Shown here in pieces: positions 1 to 10,775 of a stretch of 64,000 nucleotides of DNA. The stretch is from Proteles cristata cristata. Lineage: Eukaryota > Chordata > Mammalia > Carnivora > Hyaenidae. The notes under the pieces are model-generated. The model was given only the letters and a program-made list of their open reading frames with translations. It made no database searches and was not told the origin of the DNA. The position numbers and the translations under genes were made by a program. The DNA lies in assembly GCA_017311185.1 (NCBI GenBank), contig JAESUZ010003110.1, forward strand, positions 620,001 through 684,000. The letters run 5' to 3'. Positions within the stretch are counted from its first letter, which is position 1; each line of letters begins with the position of its first letter.

Positions 1-365
1 ATTCAGTCTGGGTTACAAAGACAAAGAGAAAAGGGTAAATTATGGCCCCTCCGGGATTCTTTATTCTGCTTAGTTCCATTTAAAGCTAGTGTGGCCCTAA
101 TGGTTTTTAATGGCCCTAAATGATTCAATGAATCTGGGCATTCACTGGCGAGACATCTGGGGACAGGCCTGCCGATCTGCAAACTGGCAGGTTTCCCTAC
201 TTGTTCCGTGGAACAATACATGTCAATGAATTAGAAGCTTCAATTATTTAGAACATTTCCAGCACCTGACTCTTACGGAAAACCAGATCAGCGAAAACAA
301 AATATTTTTGTGTGCAAGAATTTAGTGACAGCTTTTTTCCAAAAAATTTTCAAAGTATGTCCTAA
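1..365. other. Unique sequence, no gene seen
   Basis: Moderately A+T-rich DNA with no SINE, no coding frame with recognisable content, and no RNA gene. Short open frames are not supported by any domain. Confidence 0.6.
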
Positions 366-657
366 ATGAGAGTTTCTCAATCTTGGCACTGTTTTCATTT
401 TAGACCAATAATCTGTAGTGTGAGCAGGGTGGGGAGGGGGCATGTCCTGATCATTGTAAGAAGTTTAGAAGCATCTGTGGCCTCTGCTCACAACAAGCCT
501 GCCCAGGGGGTCAGGGCGGGTGCTATTATCACTACCAGGTTCAACACAGAGGGCCAAGCAAATTGTCCAAGGTCCCTGTCAGTTGTGACAACCAGAAATG
601 TCTCCATATATTGCCAAACGTGCTCTGGGGGACAAAATTGGCCCTGGTTAATGACCC
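366..657 (-). mobile_element. MER20-like hAT-Charlie DNA transposon relic
   Basis: Read on the minus strand, the segment follows the MER20 consensus as I know it: an end resembling 'CAGTGGTTCTCAACC', a CCCCAGGGGACA-like stretch, 'TGGAGACATTTCTGGTTGTCACAAC', then a TTTAG/CATTGTA block and a terminal TTGAGAAAC. On the plus strand the order is tttctcaatcttggcac (about 372), tcattgtaagaagtttagaagcatc (about 452), gttgtgacaaccagaaatg (about 581) and ccaaacgtgctctgggg (about 614). About 70 bases near 497-572 do not fit the element and look like an insertion. MER20 is non-autonomous and carries no gene. Some MER20 copies in placental mammals are known to act as regulatory elements, but nothing here shows that for this copy. 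Confidence 0.75.
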
Positions 658-3220
658 CCTTCTTAAGGTACACATTAATCCAAGCCAGGGGTTTGCACCT
701 TCCACGTGACCTGCACAATCATAAGGGATAACCAGAATATCAGCTGTCGTGAGCCACAAGATCACAAAATGTCAAAGAATTCAATGACCTAACTGTGTGG
801 TACTCACAAAAGCAGGAAAACGTGCCGATTGGTTTTGCAAAGCATTTCGGCAGAGCTCATAACCAAAAGGATTTCCCAGCTAAGCCTTAGTTAGCCAGAA
901 GAGGTAATGAATTACCTTCGCTCCATCCCCAGGATTCCAGTTAACTGTGTTTTATTATGTAAGCATACACACAGAGGTACAGTATCACCTTAAGCAATGC
1001 TTATTTAGCCTCATAAAAAGATTCAACTATCAGCTCGCTTCTTGGATCGAATAGATGCTGAAAGCATCTCTTTTATTTAGGAGCAGTTGGGAGAAGGGAA
1101 TTGGGAAAGCAATTGCAGAGGAGAGAAAATGAAGTTTTGATCACCTTGCTGGATACTGTCCTTTTGCTTGCTCAGAGCTGGCTAATAAAAGCCACGGCCA
1201 GCCTGGAGATTACCGTCCACCCGCATCTACACTCAGCCCACACCCACGGCTCATACAAAGCCTCATACGCGTGCACTCGCGAGCACACGTGCAGACACAT
1301 GCTCGTCCGCTGATGTGGACACCTATGAATAACACCTGGTCGAGCACATCCCTGTGGCTCTTCGGGGTCAGGGCACGCGTCCTGGATTCACAAGCACCAC
1401 ATCTCAACTGACCCGACAAACAAACGTGGAGAGTGGCCAGGTGGATGGTATGAAGGTCACGTGCAAATACATCTTCCCATCCAGGACCCCACGACCCCCA
1501 CCACCCCCATACAACCGGGCCTCCAATACAGCTTGAGGTTTCCTCTGCTCTCTTCAAGGACAAAGTAGCTGGGGGTACCCAGATGCAGGCTCCCCCAAAG
1601 ACCCACGCGGTCACTGAGTTGGCACAGCCCTGGCTGCGGTCGGGTTATACCCTGGGTGACATTTGCTCTTTCCTTCCGCAAGGAGGACAAAGCCGACAAA
1701 GCCAAGATGCCTCTCTCTCAAGCTAACCAGCAGAAACTTTTCCTACGTGGAAGAAAAACAAAGCCCTCTCTTCCCCCAGGCACCCTGCCTCTCTAGGACT
1801 ATCATTAAGAGGCTCGGGATTTCCACATACACCTTGGTCGTCCAAGGAAATCAATATGAAAATCAATTCATCCACTGATATATTTTATCAAGATACATGT
1901 GGCAATGCCACATTTCATTTACAGTGCGGCACTCGGGGAAGCCAAGGTCACTAGATAGAGAGCAGTCTGCGGGAGGGCGGGAGGGGGAGAAGCCCGGATT
2001 CTGCGCTGGCTGCAAATAGAAAAGTGAATGAAGTAGGAGCAGAGATACAGAACAGAGCCTGGGGAGGCGACAGTTACGGTGTGGGGGAGGCACAGCGTCC
2101 GTCCAGCTTGTTTAAATGTGAAATAGTCGGTAGATTTAGAATTCGAAATATCTTTCCTGTGACTGTGGCAAATGAAAAATGGTTTCACGGGCATGCCGGT
2201 CAGTAGAATATAAAATACTTGAGCAGGAAGAGGGGTGGGGGTGGGGGGCAGATCTGGGGGGTGGGGCGCTGGGGGTGAGAGAGACCAGACAGAACCTGGC
2301 TAAGAGGAGGACCAGGACAAAAGAATGAAAGGGACACAGGCATGGGGACCAGAGGGTGCGCTCAGGAAGCCAGCCTTCGGCAGGAAGCAAACGGGAATTG
2401 CAACAAACTTCAGGGAGGAAAATTATGATATCTGCATGGCTGCAAAGGGGCATATTTTTAGTAAATTCAAAAGTGATTTGCCACACATGATACCATCCCA
2501 CTCTGAGGGCCCTCCACCGGCTCGGGTAGCTATGCCATGGATCAAATGTACTCCGTAATTGCAGAGTCATTGCTACCCTCTTACCTCTAAACAGAGCAGA
2601 TTAAAATAGCATGAACAGCTATAATAACAGGTTTGGGATTCAGCTTTTTACAGCCAGGAAAAAATGCTTATGGAAATAAGGATTTTGCTGACTCTTTTCA
2701 AAGCAAAGAAAAGGAGAGAGAAGTACCCCTTGGAGTGGAAGAGTGAACTGTGTGGAGCCGGTCCCAACGGGCCCCCGCACCACCCCCACGCCGCCTCCCA
2801 TCCAGACCCAAGGCCAAAACCAAGGTTCCAGGCACCTGGGTGCAGGCCGGGACCTGGCTCTCCCCCTCGCCCACCGGGTGCCCACATCGGGGCCTGGCCC
2901 CCCGTCCCTCCCTGCCTGCTCCAGGTGTCTGAAGGCTATTTAACCCCAGTGCCGGGTGTCAGCCTCCCTTGGCTGCTCCAGTGCCCCAAAGAAGGGACCT
3001 CGAGTAGGACGCATGGCACATGAGGGGGCAGATGCCAGGCACACGTGCCCACTACTGGGGAGGGCGAACTGCACCCACCCTTACAAACGGGCCAAGCGTT
3101 GCACCAGCCACAACGCCAAACCAGACACCACTGATCTTCGCGGGCCTGAGCTCCCCTTTACACAGTCAGGAGTCTAACACTCCCAGGATGCCCACCGCTT
3201 GCAGACCTCACGCATGCTCA
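658..3220. other. SINE-free unique sequence with G-rich tract; no gene seen
   Basis: No CanSINE, no coding domain and no RNA gene. It includes an A+T-rich, slowly-evolving-looking stretch at about 2,560-2,660 and a dense G-run tract at 2,231-2,276. The short open frames overlap on both strands and have no family resemblance. Confidence 0.55.
2231..2276 (+). repeat. G-rich tract, G-quadruplex candidate
   Basis: At least five runs of four or more G lie within 46 bases, separated by 1-7 base loops (for example ggggtgggggtgggggg, then ggggggtgggg). This meets the usual pattern for a G-quadruplex on the plus strand. Confidence 0.6.
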
Positions 3221-3655
3221 CTGTGGGCCAGGCGCTAGGAGAGGTTTAATGGAAGGCACCACAACCTCGTAACACATCCTAGGAGCTGGCTACTCTTTTT
3301 TTTTTTTTTTAATTTTTTAAGTGTTTATTTTATTTTTGACAGAGAGAGAACATGTGCGAGTGTAAGCTGGGGAGGGGCAGAGTGAGAGGGAGACATAGAA
3401 TCTGAAGGAGGCTCCAGGCTCTGAGCTGTCAGCACAGAGACTGACGCGGGGCTCGAACTCACGAACCGTGAGTTCATGACCTGGGCCAAAGTCTGATGCT
3501 TAACCAACTGAGCCACCCAGGCGCCCCTGGCTACTCTTTTTATCGCCCGTTTCACAGGTGGGAAAACTAACAGCCAGACGTTTAAGTTATTTGCCCAAGA
3601 CTCTACAGCTACAAAGTGCTGAAGTCAGGATTCAAACCTAGAACTGACTGCTGAG
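3221..3655 (-). mobile_element. MIR SINE relic (split by CanSINE)
   Basis: The minus-strand MIR core is visible on the plus strand as 'gtgggccaggcgctagg' (about 3,223), 'cacaggtgggaaaactaacag' (about 3,552) and 'tttgcccaagactctacagc' with 'gattcaaacctagaac' up to about 3,646. A CanSINE with a 15-bp target-site duplication at 3,286-3,541 splits it. Ends are approximate. Confidence 0.7.
3301..3526 (-). mobile_element. CanSINE (SINEC_Fc-like), minus strand
   Basis: Full-length felid tRNA-derived SINE read in reverse: oligo(T), ATTTTTGACAGAGAGAG, GA-rich tract, ggctccaggctctgagctgtcagcac, the B box complement 'ggggctcgaactc' and the head complement 'agccacccaggcgcccc'. The 15-bp target-site duplication 'ctggctactcttttt' lies at 3,286-3,300 and 3,527-3,541 and is perfect, so the insertion is relatively young. 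These elements are transcribed by RNA polymerase III and mobilised by L1 proteins. Confidence 0.97.
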
Positions 3656-4019
3656 GCTGAGATCTTCACCACCATCCCACGCCCGTGTGGAGGGCACCCC
3701 TCTTCTCCAGAACTGTGGCTCAGCCTCTGGTGAAAAGCCTGGGACGCCACCCCTGATATAGCGAGAACACTGCTGACTGCCCCTCTGTGGCTGGGGAGGG
3801 GACCCCAGAGGTGCCTCTGGATTTCGGTGCCAGCGTGTGGCAGGCACGTAGGTGAGCAGACACCGGGTCACTCAGGTGCATCGCGTCCCCAAATCGCTAA
3901 CACCTGGGATTCCCCCAGGCCCTCCTCAGGAGGCCACGTGGCTCTAACTCCCTCCTCCCCGTGGTCGCAGATGCTGCACGAAAGCCAGCAGCCAGGAAGA
4001 CTGGGCTCCCAGAGCGGGA

Positions 4020-4330
4020 GAGAGCGCTCCTAACGTCCTGTCAAAACTAAGCGAGGAGGCCGGGGCCGGGCTGACGCCTCTTCCCTTCCCATCAGATCCT
4101 GATGAGCCAGCCTCCCGTCACAGCGATGTGGTCCCGAGGCCTACCCTGCACACGGCGCCGGCCTCCAGGCCTCGGGGAGGAGATCCACGGAGACTCCGCA
4201 GCCCTGTCTGCCGACCCGCGCTGGGCAGAGCTCCCCAGGGCGCGAGACGAATCCCAGAACCCCTCCCAAAGCCGGGGGAGCGCCTGTGACAGCTGAGGAG
4301 CGAGTCGGAGCCGTGCAGGGCCACGGGTTG
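4020..4330. promoter_or_regulatory. CpG-rich block (candidate small CpG island)
   Basis: Hand counting gives about 26 CpG dinucleotides in 4,021-4,320, against roughly 33 expected from base composition. This is well above the depleted mammalian background. No SINE explains it. It could be an orphan CpG island, an exon-proximal block or simply G+C-rich unique DNA. No transcript evidence is visible. Confidence 0.5.
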
Positions 4331-4525
4331 CCACATGGGCCACGGGCTGCCACGTGGGCAGCAGCTTTAGCTTTGCTGGCGGGGGAGCAGACCCCTCCCC
4401 CCAGCCCCTCGGCCTCCCCCGCAGCCCCACAGGCAGCCCATTCTGAGATGCCCCGCTGTCCTTCCCCGTGCTGACCTCCGCGACACCAGCCCTAATATGG
4501 AGCCCGTGCACCCCCATACTCGGGC

Positions 4526-4562
<37 letters not shown>
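4526..4562 (+). repeat. (TG)n(CG)n microsatellite
   Basis: About 14 TG units run directly into five GC units. The tract alternates purine and pyrimidine throughout, which is the strongest class of Z-DNA-forming sequence. Confidence 0.95.
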
Positions 4563-4563
<1 letters not shown>

Positions 4564-4598
4564 TTTGGGAGGGGGACCAGAGGGGGCTCAGAGCATCA

Positions 4599-4730
4599 CA
4601 GTGGTTCCCTAATTTGAGTGCCCGTCAGAATGACCTGGGAGCTTATTTAAGACACATTTCTGTTCCCGCGTCAAGGTTCGGACTGCAGCCACACCTGCGG
4701 GCCGAGGGACGTTCACCTGTACCCTGTGGG
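4599..4730 (+). mobile_element. MER5A-like hAT-Charlie DNA transposon fragment
   Basis: 'cagtggttccctaatttgag', 'cgtcagaatgacctgggagctta' and 'aagacacattt' follow the left part of MER5A (consensus features CAGTGGTTCTCAAACTTGAG, ATCAGAATCACCTGGAGGGC, TTAAAACACA). The right half is decayed or absent, so the end is approximate. Non-autonomous; no gene. Confidence 0.7.
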
Positions 4731-6302
4731 TTCCGGTGCAGGTGGGTCAGCAGGTCCCTTGGAGAAGCCCTGGATCTGTGGCTGCTGTGGAAGGGACCCA
4801 CCCAGGGTAGGGATTTCAGGAGAGGAAACAACAAGGAGGCACTTCATGCATGAAAGGGCTTTTAAAATATGCACATATTTCCCCTCCCAGCTTCGTCCTG
4901 AGATAGAAAGTGTCCTTCAGGACACTGCTGTCACAGGCTCTGTGAGCCCAGGGCGTGGCCTAAATTCCTTGTGCAGGGGAGGGGCAGGGAGGAGAGCAGG
5001 TAAGAAAAGGTAGCGCAGCCCGCAGCCCGCAGCCCGCAGCCCGCACTCCCTGCCTCTGCCCAACCGGAAAAAGAAAGGACAGGTCTCAGTCTTCAGGATC
5101 CTTCCGATTTGCGGGGAGATGAGGCTATGACACAGGAGGGAACACCACAGGAGTCCCAAAGTGCGTGTGACGCTGTGGAGCGGATGCTCAGGGCAGCCCC
5201 TCCCAAAGCCAGATGACCTGGGTCTCTGGCTTCGGTCAGGAACACACACAAGGTCTCACTCTAGTTTACGCCAGTCTGGGGCATCAGCTTCCAGAACCTT
5301 CCTCAGGAGGCAGTATGTCTGAGCACTGCCCCAGCTCTTACATTACCGCTGTGCCTGCAACCCAGGTGTCTAAGCGGACAGGACCAAGCCCAGGCTCATC
5401 CGCACTGACGTCACACCGAGGGCCACTACCACCCCAGTGACTGGTCATGTTCCCGAGGGAGAATCGAGGCTAGAAGGTGCAGCGGCCGCCAGGAAAGCCG
5501 CACACGGGTAATGAAACAGGGAGAAGGCGATCACGGGGCTCTTGTTTCGTGGTTCCCATCTAGATATTTCGGTACAAGCAGCAGATTCACCTCGTTTTAA
5601 GAGCAGATGGGGCAAAGCTGGCATTAGATGAAAGCATTATCCGTGCCTGGGCAGAAGGGATGGATTCCAGTGACAGAGCTTAGAAGCGAAAGGTTCAGAG
5701 CCAGAAAGAGCCTTCGGTGGCAGAGCCTCCGAGCCCGCCTGCCCCAGCCCTTCGGTCCAAGAGCACACATTCGGCAGAAGCAGAGGCCGCGGGTGTAATT
5801 GAGGGCAGGACGCCCACACACTCCAGGCCTCTCCTTCTGCAAAGTGGACACAGCGGCTCCAAGAGCAGGGGTGTGCAAACCCAGATGGCGGTAACTGCCC
5901 CTCTCCCTGAAGGGCCTCTGGGGTGGGGGGAGGGGGAGGGGGCGTTCTCTGTGGCCTCTTTGCGGAAAAAACAGGTGCACCTGAGGACCGAGCTTCCTTG
6001 ACGGGGGTGCGTCTGACCCTACGAGGGCTCATCGTGCTGTCCGAAGCAAAATGGATCTAAAAGAAGTGTCACTCCCACAAGTAGCTGCACCCTGGCCCCC
6101 CACGGGCCAGCCCACCTGCCCCCAAGGAAAAACCAAAGTGGGGGAGGGGAGGGGCCCCCGGTCTGGGAGGACACGGGGAGGAGGATTTCCACCTTCTACT
6201 TTCCTCCTTATGAAGGAAAAGGATGAACTGTCTGCAGTCCTGACAGAATAGGAAGCCCTGGGAGGAAATGAAAATAAGAGTGAAGTCATAGGGGAATCGT
6301 GT
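4731..6302. other. Unique sequence, no gene seen
   Basis: G+C-rich, SINE-free DNA. It contains a 7-bp tandem repeat at 5,015-5,042 and a G-rich run near 5,921-5,942. An isolated good splice-donor string ('gcaggtaaga', about 4,996) lies here, but no flanking exon can be supported. Confidence 0.55.
5015..5046 (+). repeat. 7-bp tandem repeat (GCAGCCC)4
   Basis: Four perfect back-to-back copies of gcagccc (5,015-5,042) are followed by a degenerate partial copy. Confidence 0.9.
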
Positions 6303-6399
6303 GGGAATCCTGGCCGTGCCTTTTGATAGTTATGTGACCTTGGGCACACTGCTCGACAACTTTGGGCCACGGATCCTCACATCTAAAATGGAAATGGAC

Positions 6400-6628
6400 G
6401 AGGGCCCCTGGGTGGCTCAGTTGGTTAAGCCTCCAACTTCGGCTCAGGTCATGATCTCACAGATCCTGAGTTCAAGCCTCGTGTCAGGCTCTGTGCTGAC
6501 AGATCGGAGCCTGGAGCCTGCTTTGGATTCTGTGTCTCCCTCTCTCTCTGCCTGTCCCCTGCTCATTCCCTGTCTCTGTCTCTCTCTCCCTGTCCCTCAA
6601 AAAATAAATACACATTAATAATTTTTTA
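6400..6628 (+). mobile_element. CanSINE, plus strand
   Basis: Complete head, body, CT tract and 'aaaataaatacacattaataa' tail. The perfect 15-bp target-site duplication 'aaaatggaaatggac' lies at 6,385-6,399 and 6,629-6,643. A variant B box is seen ('gttcaagcctcg'). Confidence 0.96.
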
Positions 6629-6643
6629 AAAATGGAAATGGAC

Positions 6644-6815
6644 AGGTATGCCTGGGTAGCTCAGTCAGCTCTTGATTTCGGTGCAGGTCATGATCTCACA
6701 GTTTGTGGGTTCAAGCCCCACCTCAGGCTCTGCACTGTGAGCTTGGGACTTTCTCTACCCCTCTCTCTCTGCCCCTAATCACTCTCTCTCTCTCTCAGAA
6801 TAAATAATAAACAGA
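6644..6815 (+). mobile_element. CanSINE, plus strand, shortened, abutting the previous copy
   Basis: It begins immediately after the downstream target copy of the preceding SINE ('aggtatgcctgggtagctcag'). The body is shortened (cactgtgagcttgggactttctc) and the tail is 'agaataaataataaaca'. It is followed by 'gaaaatgg', a partial third copy of the same target. It is more diverged than its neighbour and so probably older. Confidence 0.92.
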
Positions 6816-7085
6816 AAATGGGTAATATTACCTTCCTCCTACCACAAAAGGCTGCTGTGCGGTTATACTGGATCAGGAAAGAAACCCAGTGGGCAAAATG
6901 TTAAAAACTGGTAAACCCCAAATCGGTCAAAGTAATGTGTGAGATTTATCCATATTATTCTTGAAAGTTTTCTGTAAGATAAAATTAATTCATAAAAATA
7001 AAACCCATATTAAATTCCTTAGAGCGCGTTGAAATGGGGAGGTTAAGTAATATTAACTCTTTACATATCTTTATATTGCTTCATT

Positions 7086-7286
7086 TTTTAAATGTTTATT
7101 TATCTATGTTTGAGAAAGAGAGAGCACACAAGCAGGAGAGGGGTGACAGAGAGACAAAGAATCTAAAGCAGACTCCAGGCTTCAGCTGTTAGCACAGAGC
7201 CTGATGCGGGGCTTGAACCCACAAACCATGAGATAATGACCTGAGCTGAAGTCAGAGGCTTAACTGACTGAGCTAACCCGGTGTCC
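7086..7286 (-). mobile_element. CanSINE, minus strand
   Basis: Reverse-oriented SINE ending in the diverged head complement 'gagctaacccggtgtcc'. The target-site duplication resembles 'ttattgcttcatt' (about 7,071-7,085 and 7,287-7,300) and is slightly imperfect. Confidence 0.95.
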
Positions 7287-7326
7287 TTTATTGCTTCATT
7301 TCTTAAAATGAGTGTATGTGTTGCTG

Positions 7327-7358
7327 GTGTGTGTGTGTGTGTGTGTGTGCGTGTGTGT
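7327..7358 (+). repeat. (TG)n microsatellite
   Basis: About 16 TG units with one GC interruption. Confidence 0.95.
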
Positions 7359-8825
7359 AACCACAACAAAGTTTTAAAGGAAAACAAGAAGATGGACATG
7401 TGTGCCTGACACAGAGAAACGGGTAAGGGTTAGTGGCCTCCTGCCCGCACCTCCCTGGCTGCCCCCTTAGGGCTGGGCAAGCTTGTGGATGGTCATGCCC
7501 CGGTCACGTGCAAGCTCCCTGGGGACAACAGGCTGACTCCATCTTGCCCTTGAACCCTCTTCCTCCAAGGCTCCAAACTGCACTCTGCACTCGGTGGTCA
7601 TTCAATACCTGTGTCCAAGAGCCACAATGAGTGAGAGGCTACAACAGGTGCACGGGCCGAGTCACTAAGGACGGAGATTCTCATCAGCCTGGCTTGGGCT
7701 TAACTGTCTCCTTCTGGTGCACAAAGCTCAGGCTTCAGGGATGTGGCCAAGAGACGCCAATCTGCCAATGGCCGAAATGCTGAGGGCTCTTGCGACTACG
7801 GGCCCAAAGGGTTAATGTTTGGGTATGTTTTTCAGCCTCACAGTTCCCTTTCCAAATGAGCGGCCCTAATCCCAGAGCTTAGTAAGGGTGGAATTCCAGA
7901 ACACCTCAGTTCCGGACCTTGTTCAGTAGGAGGCTGGGGGCCAAGATGAAGGGAGACATGCAAAGGACGGTGGGGAGGGGGGTGGGAGGAAGCATTTGGG
8001 ACAGAACTGAGAAGTCTGTGGCCAGCGTCACCTTTTCTGTCACCACGGTCATGAAGACGTGGCCACCAGAGCCTGTCTTCTTCTCACAGCCTCTGCTGTA
8101 AAGCACTGTGACACTGATGTATTAAAAAATAAAGAAGGCTGTTTGCTTCCATGAGTTACCCTGACCCTGCAGCGATGTAGCATGCACGGTGGCTGGCAAA
8201 TTGAGCTGACATGACACGGATGTCCTACGAGTCACAGAATCAAGCTGGACCTTGCTCCCTGTCACCCCTGACCATCTCGCCAAAGCAAAGTGACCTTAAA
8301 AACAGAACACATCTGCCGAAACCCCGTTGAGATTATTCATATGTTTTGATTTCTAATTCAGAAATAATAAGTGGTTCATCGGTTCCAAGTTTAAAAATAG
8401 ATTCCTCATCTGGTCTCTGTAGTAGCGTATATCCTACCGGCTCGGGGACAGGAACCACGGAAGATTCTCTGCACCGGCCTGGTGCCCAAACAGCCATGTA
8501 GCCATAGATGACAGGAGTGACTGGCCTCACGCCACCTCTTGTTAATTTATTAAAAACCCTATTTTAAGGCCATTGTCAACAAGAGCCTTACTTCCTCTGG
8601 ACAGAAGAGCTAAGAGACTGGCCAGCTGTACATCGAGCTCACTCCTGACGATTTCCTCAGGACAGAGAACCCATGAGCATGAGAAATGGGAATTCACACT
8701 TCATCTGAAATCCACACGTGCACCAACGTGGAGAGTGGCTCACACCCATCTGTGGCAACAGCCCACAGGACCCGAGGCGATCCTCACGCATTCCTTCGTT
8801 CTTTCGCCATAAAGTCCTCTCTCAG

Positions 8826-8859
<34 letters not shown>

Positions 8860-9068
8860 ATAGATGTATGAAGCCATTCACCCCAGATGTAGTACATTAA
8901 CAATCAGGTTCAGAAGCTCATCTGGCATCAGTATTGTCTTGGCATCATGTTCAGCCTTCCCGTCGATAGTAGTCTCCTTCTGGGGGCCCCACTAAGCCTC
9001 CTTCCAATCCACAGGCCCAATGGTAGATCCTAGCAGCCATGTGATGCTACTTAAGTGCTATTGCATGT
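7359..9068. other. SINE-free unique sequence; no gene seen
   Basis: No recognisable repeat apart from the CA tract at 8,828-8,857. No coding domain was found on either strand. Confidence 0.55.
8828..8857 (+). repeat. (AC)15 microsatellite
   Basis: Uninterrupted AC/CA repeat of 30 bases. Confidence 0.97.
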
Positions 9069-9440
9069 GGCTGTACTAAGTATCCCCAAAATTCGTATGT
9101 CAAAACCCTGATTGCCAGTGCGATTATATTTAGCAATAGGACCTATGAAGAGATAACTGAGGTTAAATGAGGTCATAAGGATGGGGCCCTGATTGGAAAG
9201 GATTAGTGTCCTCATGAGAAGAAACCAGAAGGGTTGCCCACTCTCATTCTCTCTCTCTCTCTCTCTCTCTGAGGACACAGTGAGGAGGTGGCCATCTGCA
9301 AACCAGGAAGAGCCGTCCCCAGATCCCAACTGTGCTGGATCTTGCTCTTGGCCTTTCCAACCCCCAGAGCTGTGAGGAAAATAAATCCCGTTGCTGAAGC
9401 CACCAGCCTGTGGCGTCTGCTACAGCACCCCAAGCAAAAA
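9069..9440 (+). mobile_element. MLT1-type solo LTR (ERVL-MaLR)
   Basis: Landmarks in MLT1A/B order: 'tccccaaaattcgtatgtc' (about 9,081), 'ggttaaatgaggtcataaggatggggccc' (about 9,161), 'tagtgtcctcatgagaag' (about 9,204), a (CT)n stretch (9,245-9,271), 'gaggacacagtgaggaggtggccatctgc' (about 9,271), 'ccccagagctgtgaggaaaataaatc' (about 9,361, holding the LTR polyadenylation signal AATAAA) and 'tgaagccaccagcctgtgg' (about 9,395). This is an ancient solo LTR of a non-infectious endogenous retrovirus-like family, with no internal genes present. Confidence 0.85.
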
Positions 9441-10594
9441 GCCCTCCCCAAAAGCCTTCAGTGAGTGACTAGCCAAGGGCGGACACCCACCCGAACAACG
9501 TCAGACAGATGCCCCCTCTTCTACAGTCTGGGCTACAGACAGGGAAAATTCAATTAGGCCTTGTCACCCGTAAACCGGGGAGAGTCCTGGGAGTATAATT
9601 TTTAGACCTGCTCCGGTCTGCAGAGAGATAAAAATGAAACTAGACGCACCGACTGAAGCAAGGGTGACTAAAAGGAAGAGAACACAGCCCGAGTTTCTGA
9701 CACCTCGCTTAGTTCCATTCACCTGCCTTCAAAGGTGGGGCCATATCCGTGCCCTTGGGCGCCATCAAACACTCCCAGATCACTACGACAAATCTTCTGG
9801 TTTGGCTTAAGCCAACACAAATTGGGGCGGGGGTGGGGGGGAGGTTGTGGGGGGTTGTTTTACCTACAGTCAAAAGAGTCCTAAAGTGATATATATGAAT
9901 GAGGACTTTGAGATCCTTAAAAGTCAAGATGGTGTCCTTCGTGTTTATTTAACAGCCCTGCCCCAATGGTAAGTGTTCACATTCTACAGAAACCAAAACG
10001 ACAACCGCACATAGAATTGAACCAACAACCAGCGTGTGCCGAAAAATGCTCCTCAAAGAACCAGAAACATAATACAGACCACGTCAAGCTCCCAGCAAAA
10101 ATCGCCTTTAAGTAACAATCACCTCTTTGCCGGGCCATAGATTTTACACAGATTCTAAGGATACCATGTTTTTCCTCTCTTATTTGCCTCACATACCGGG
10201 GATGCATTCAGCAAGTGAAGAATAAAAGGCCGTTTCCATTTCTGATCCCACCCTCTGCCAACCATACCAGGCACACATCTGCTAGAATAAATGGTTGCTA
10301 TAGAAATCACCATTTTTGGAACAGGCAAACCCAGTGTCTGGGAAGAATGCAGCCATCTCAGTTCTCAGCGAAATCTGTGGGCCTGGGGCTCAGGACGGGT
10401 CTTAGAGGACAGCCAGCACCTTGCGGCCAAACTGACCTAAGATGGGGTCGTGACACCTCACATCTCAGAGAACCTGTCTTCACAATCCAAAGTGAAGAGC
10501 TGCCAACCAGAGCGCAAGTCATGCCAGGGGTCCCTCCTTTGGGAGCATTCACAATGTGGAGGCATCTGTGAAATGCTATAAAACTGGCAGTGTC
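9441..10594. other. Unique sequence with G-rich tract; no gene seen
   Basis: A G-rich tract (9,824-9,857, runs of 4-7 G) is the only notable low-complexity feature. No SINE and no supportable exon. Confidence 0.55.
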
Positions 10595-10775
10595 GTAGAG
10601 GGGGTCTGGGGCCAGACGGTTCTGGTTTTAGACTGTGGCTCCTTCCCACTCTGTGTCTCTTTCCTCGTCTATAAAATGAAGATAACAATAGTCCCTATTT
10701 CGTGGGACTATTGCAATTATTAAATGAGATAATATACATAAGTATTGAACCTATGGCAGCAACGTCCACAGTAGT
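10595..10775 (+). mobile_element. MIR SINE relic
   Basis: 'gggtctggggccagacggttctggttttagactgtggctcc', then 'cctcgtctataaaatgaagataacaatagtccctatttcgtgggactattgcaattattaaatgagataa' follows MIR core and tail order (consensus landmarks: CATCTGTAAAATGGGGATAATA, GAGGATTAAATGAGATAA). Confidence 0.8.

Larger units (their letters stand above)
6303..6900 (+). mobile_element. MIR SINE relic hosting two CanSINEs
   Basis: 'gttatgtgaccttgggcacactgc' and 'tcacatctaaaatgg' (6,329-6,391) are the MIR core. After two CanSINE insertions the MIR tail resumes at about 6,816 ('aaaatgggtaatattacc', then 'aggctgctgtgcggttatactgg'). Ends are approximate. Confidence 0.7.

Noticed and set aside
4996..5005. Good isolated splice donor 'gcaggtaaga'
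   Set aside because: No matching acceptor or coding exon upstream. Single donor strings are frequent by chance.
9069..9440. Endogenous retrovirus with genes
   Set aside because: Only a solo MLT1-type LTR is present. No gag, pol or env-like sequence flanks it on either side.
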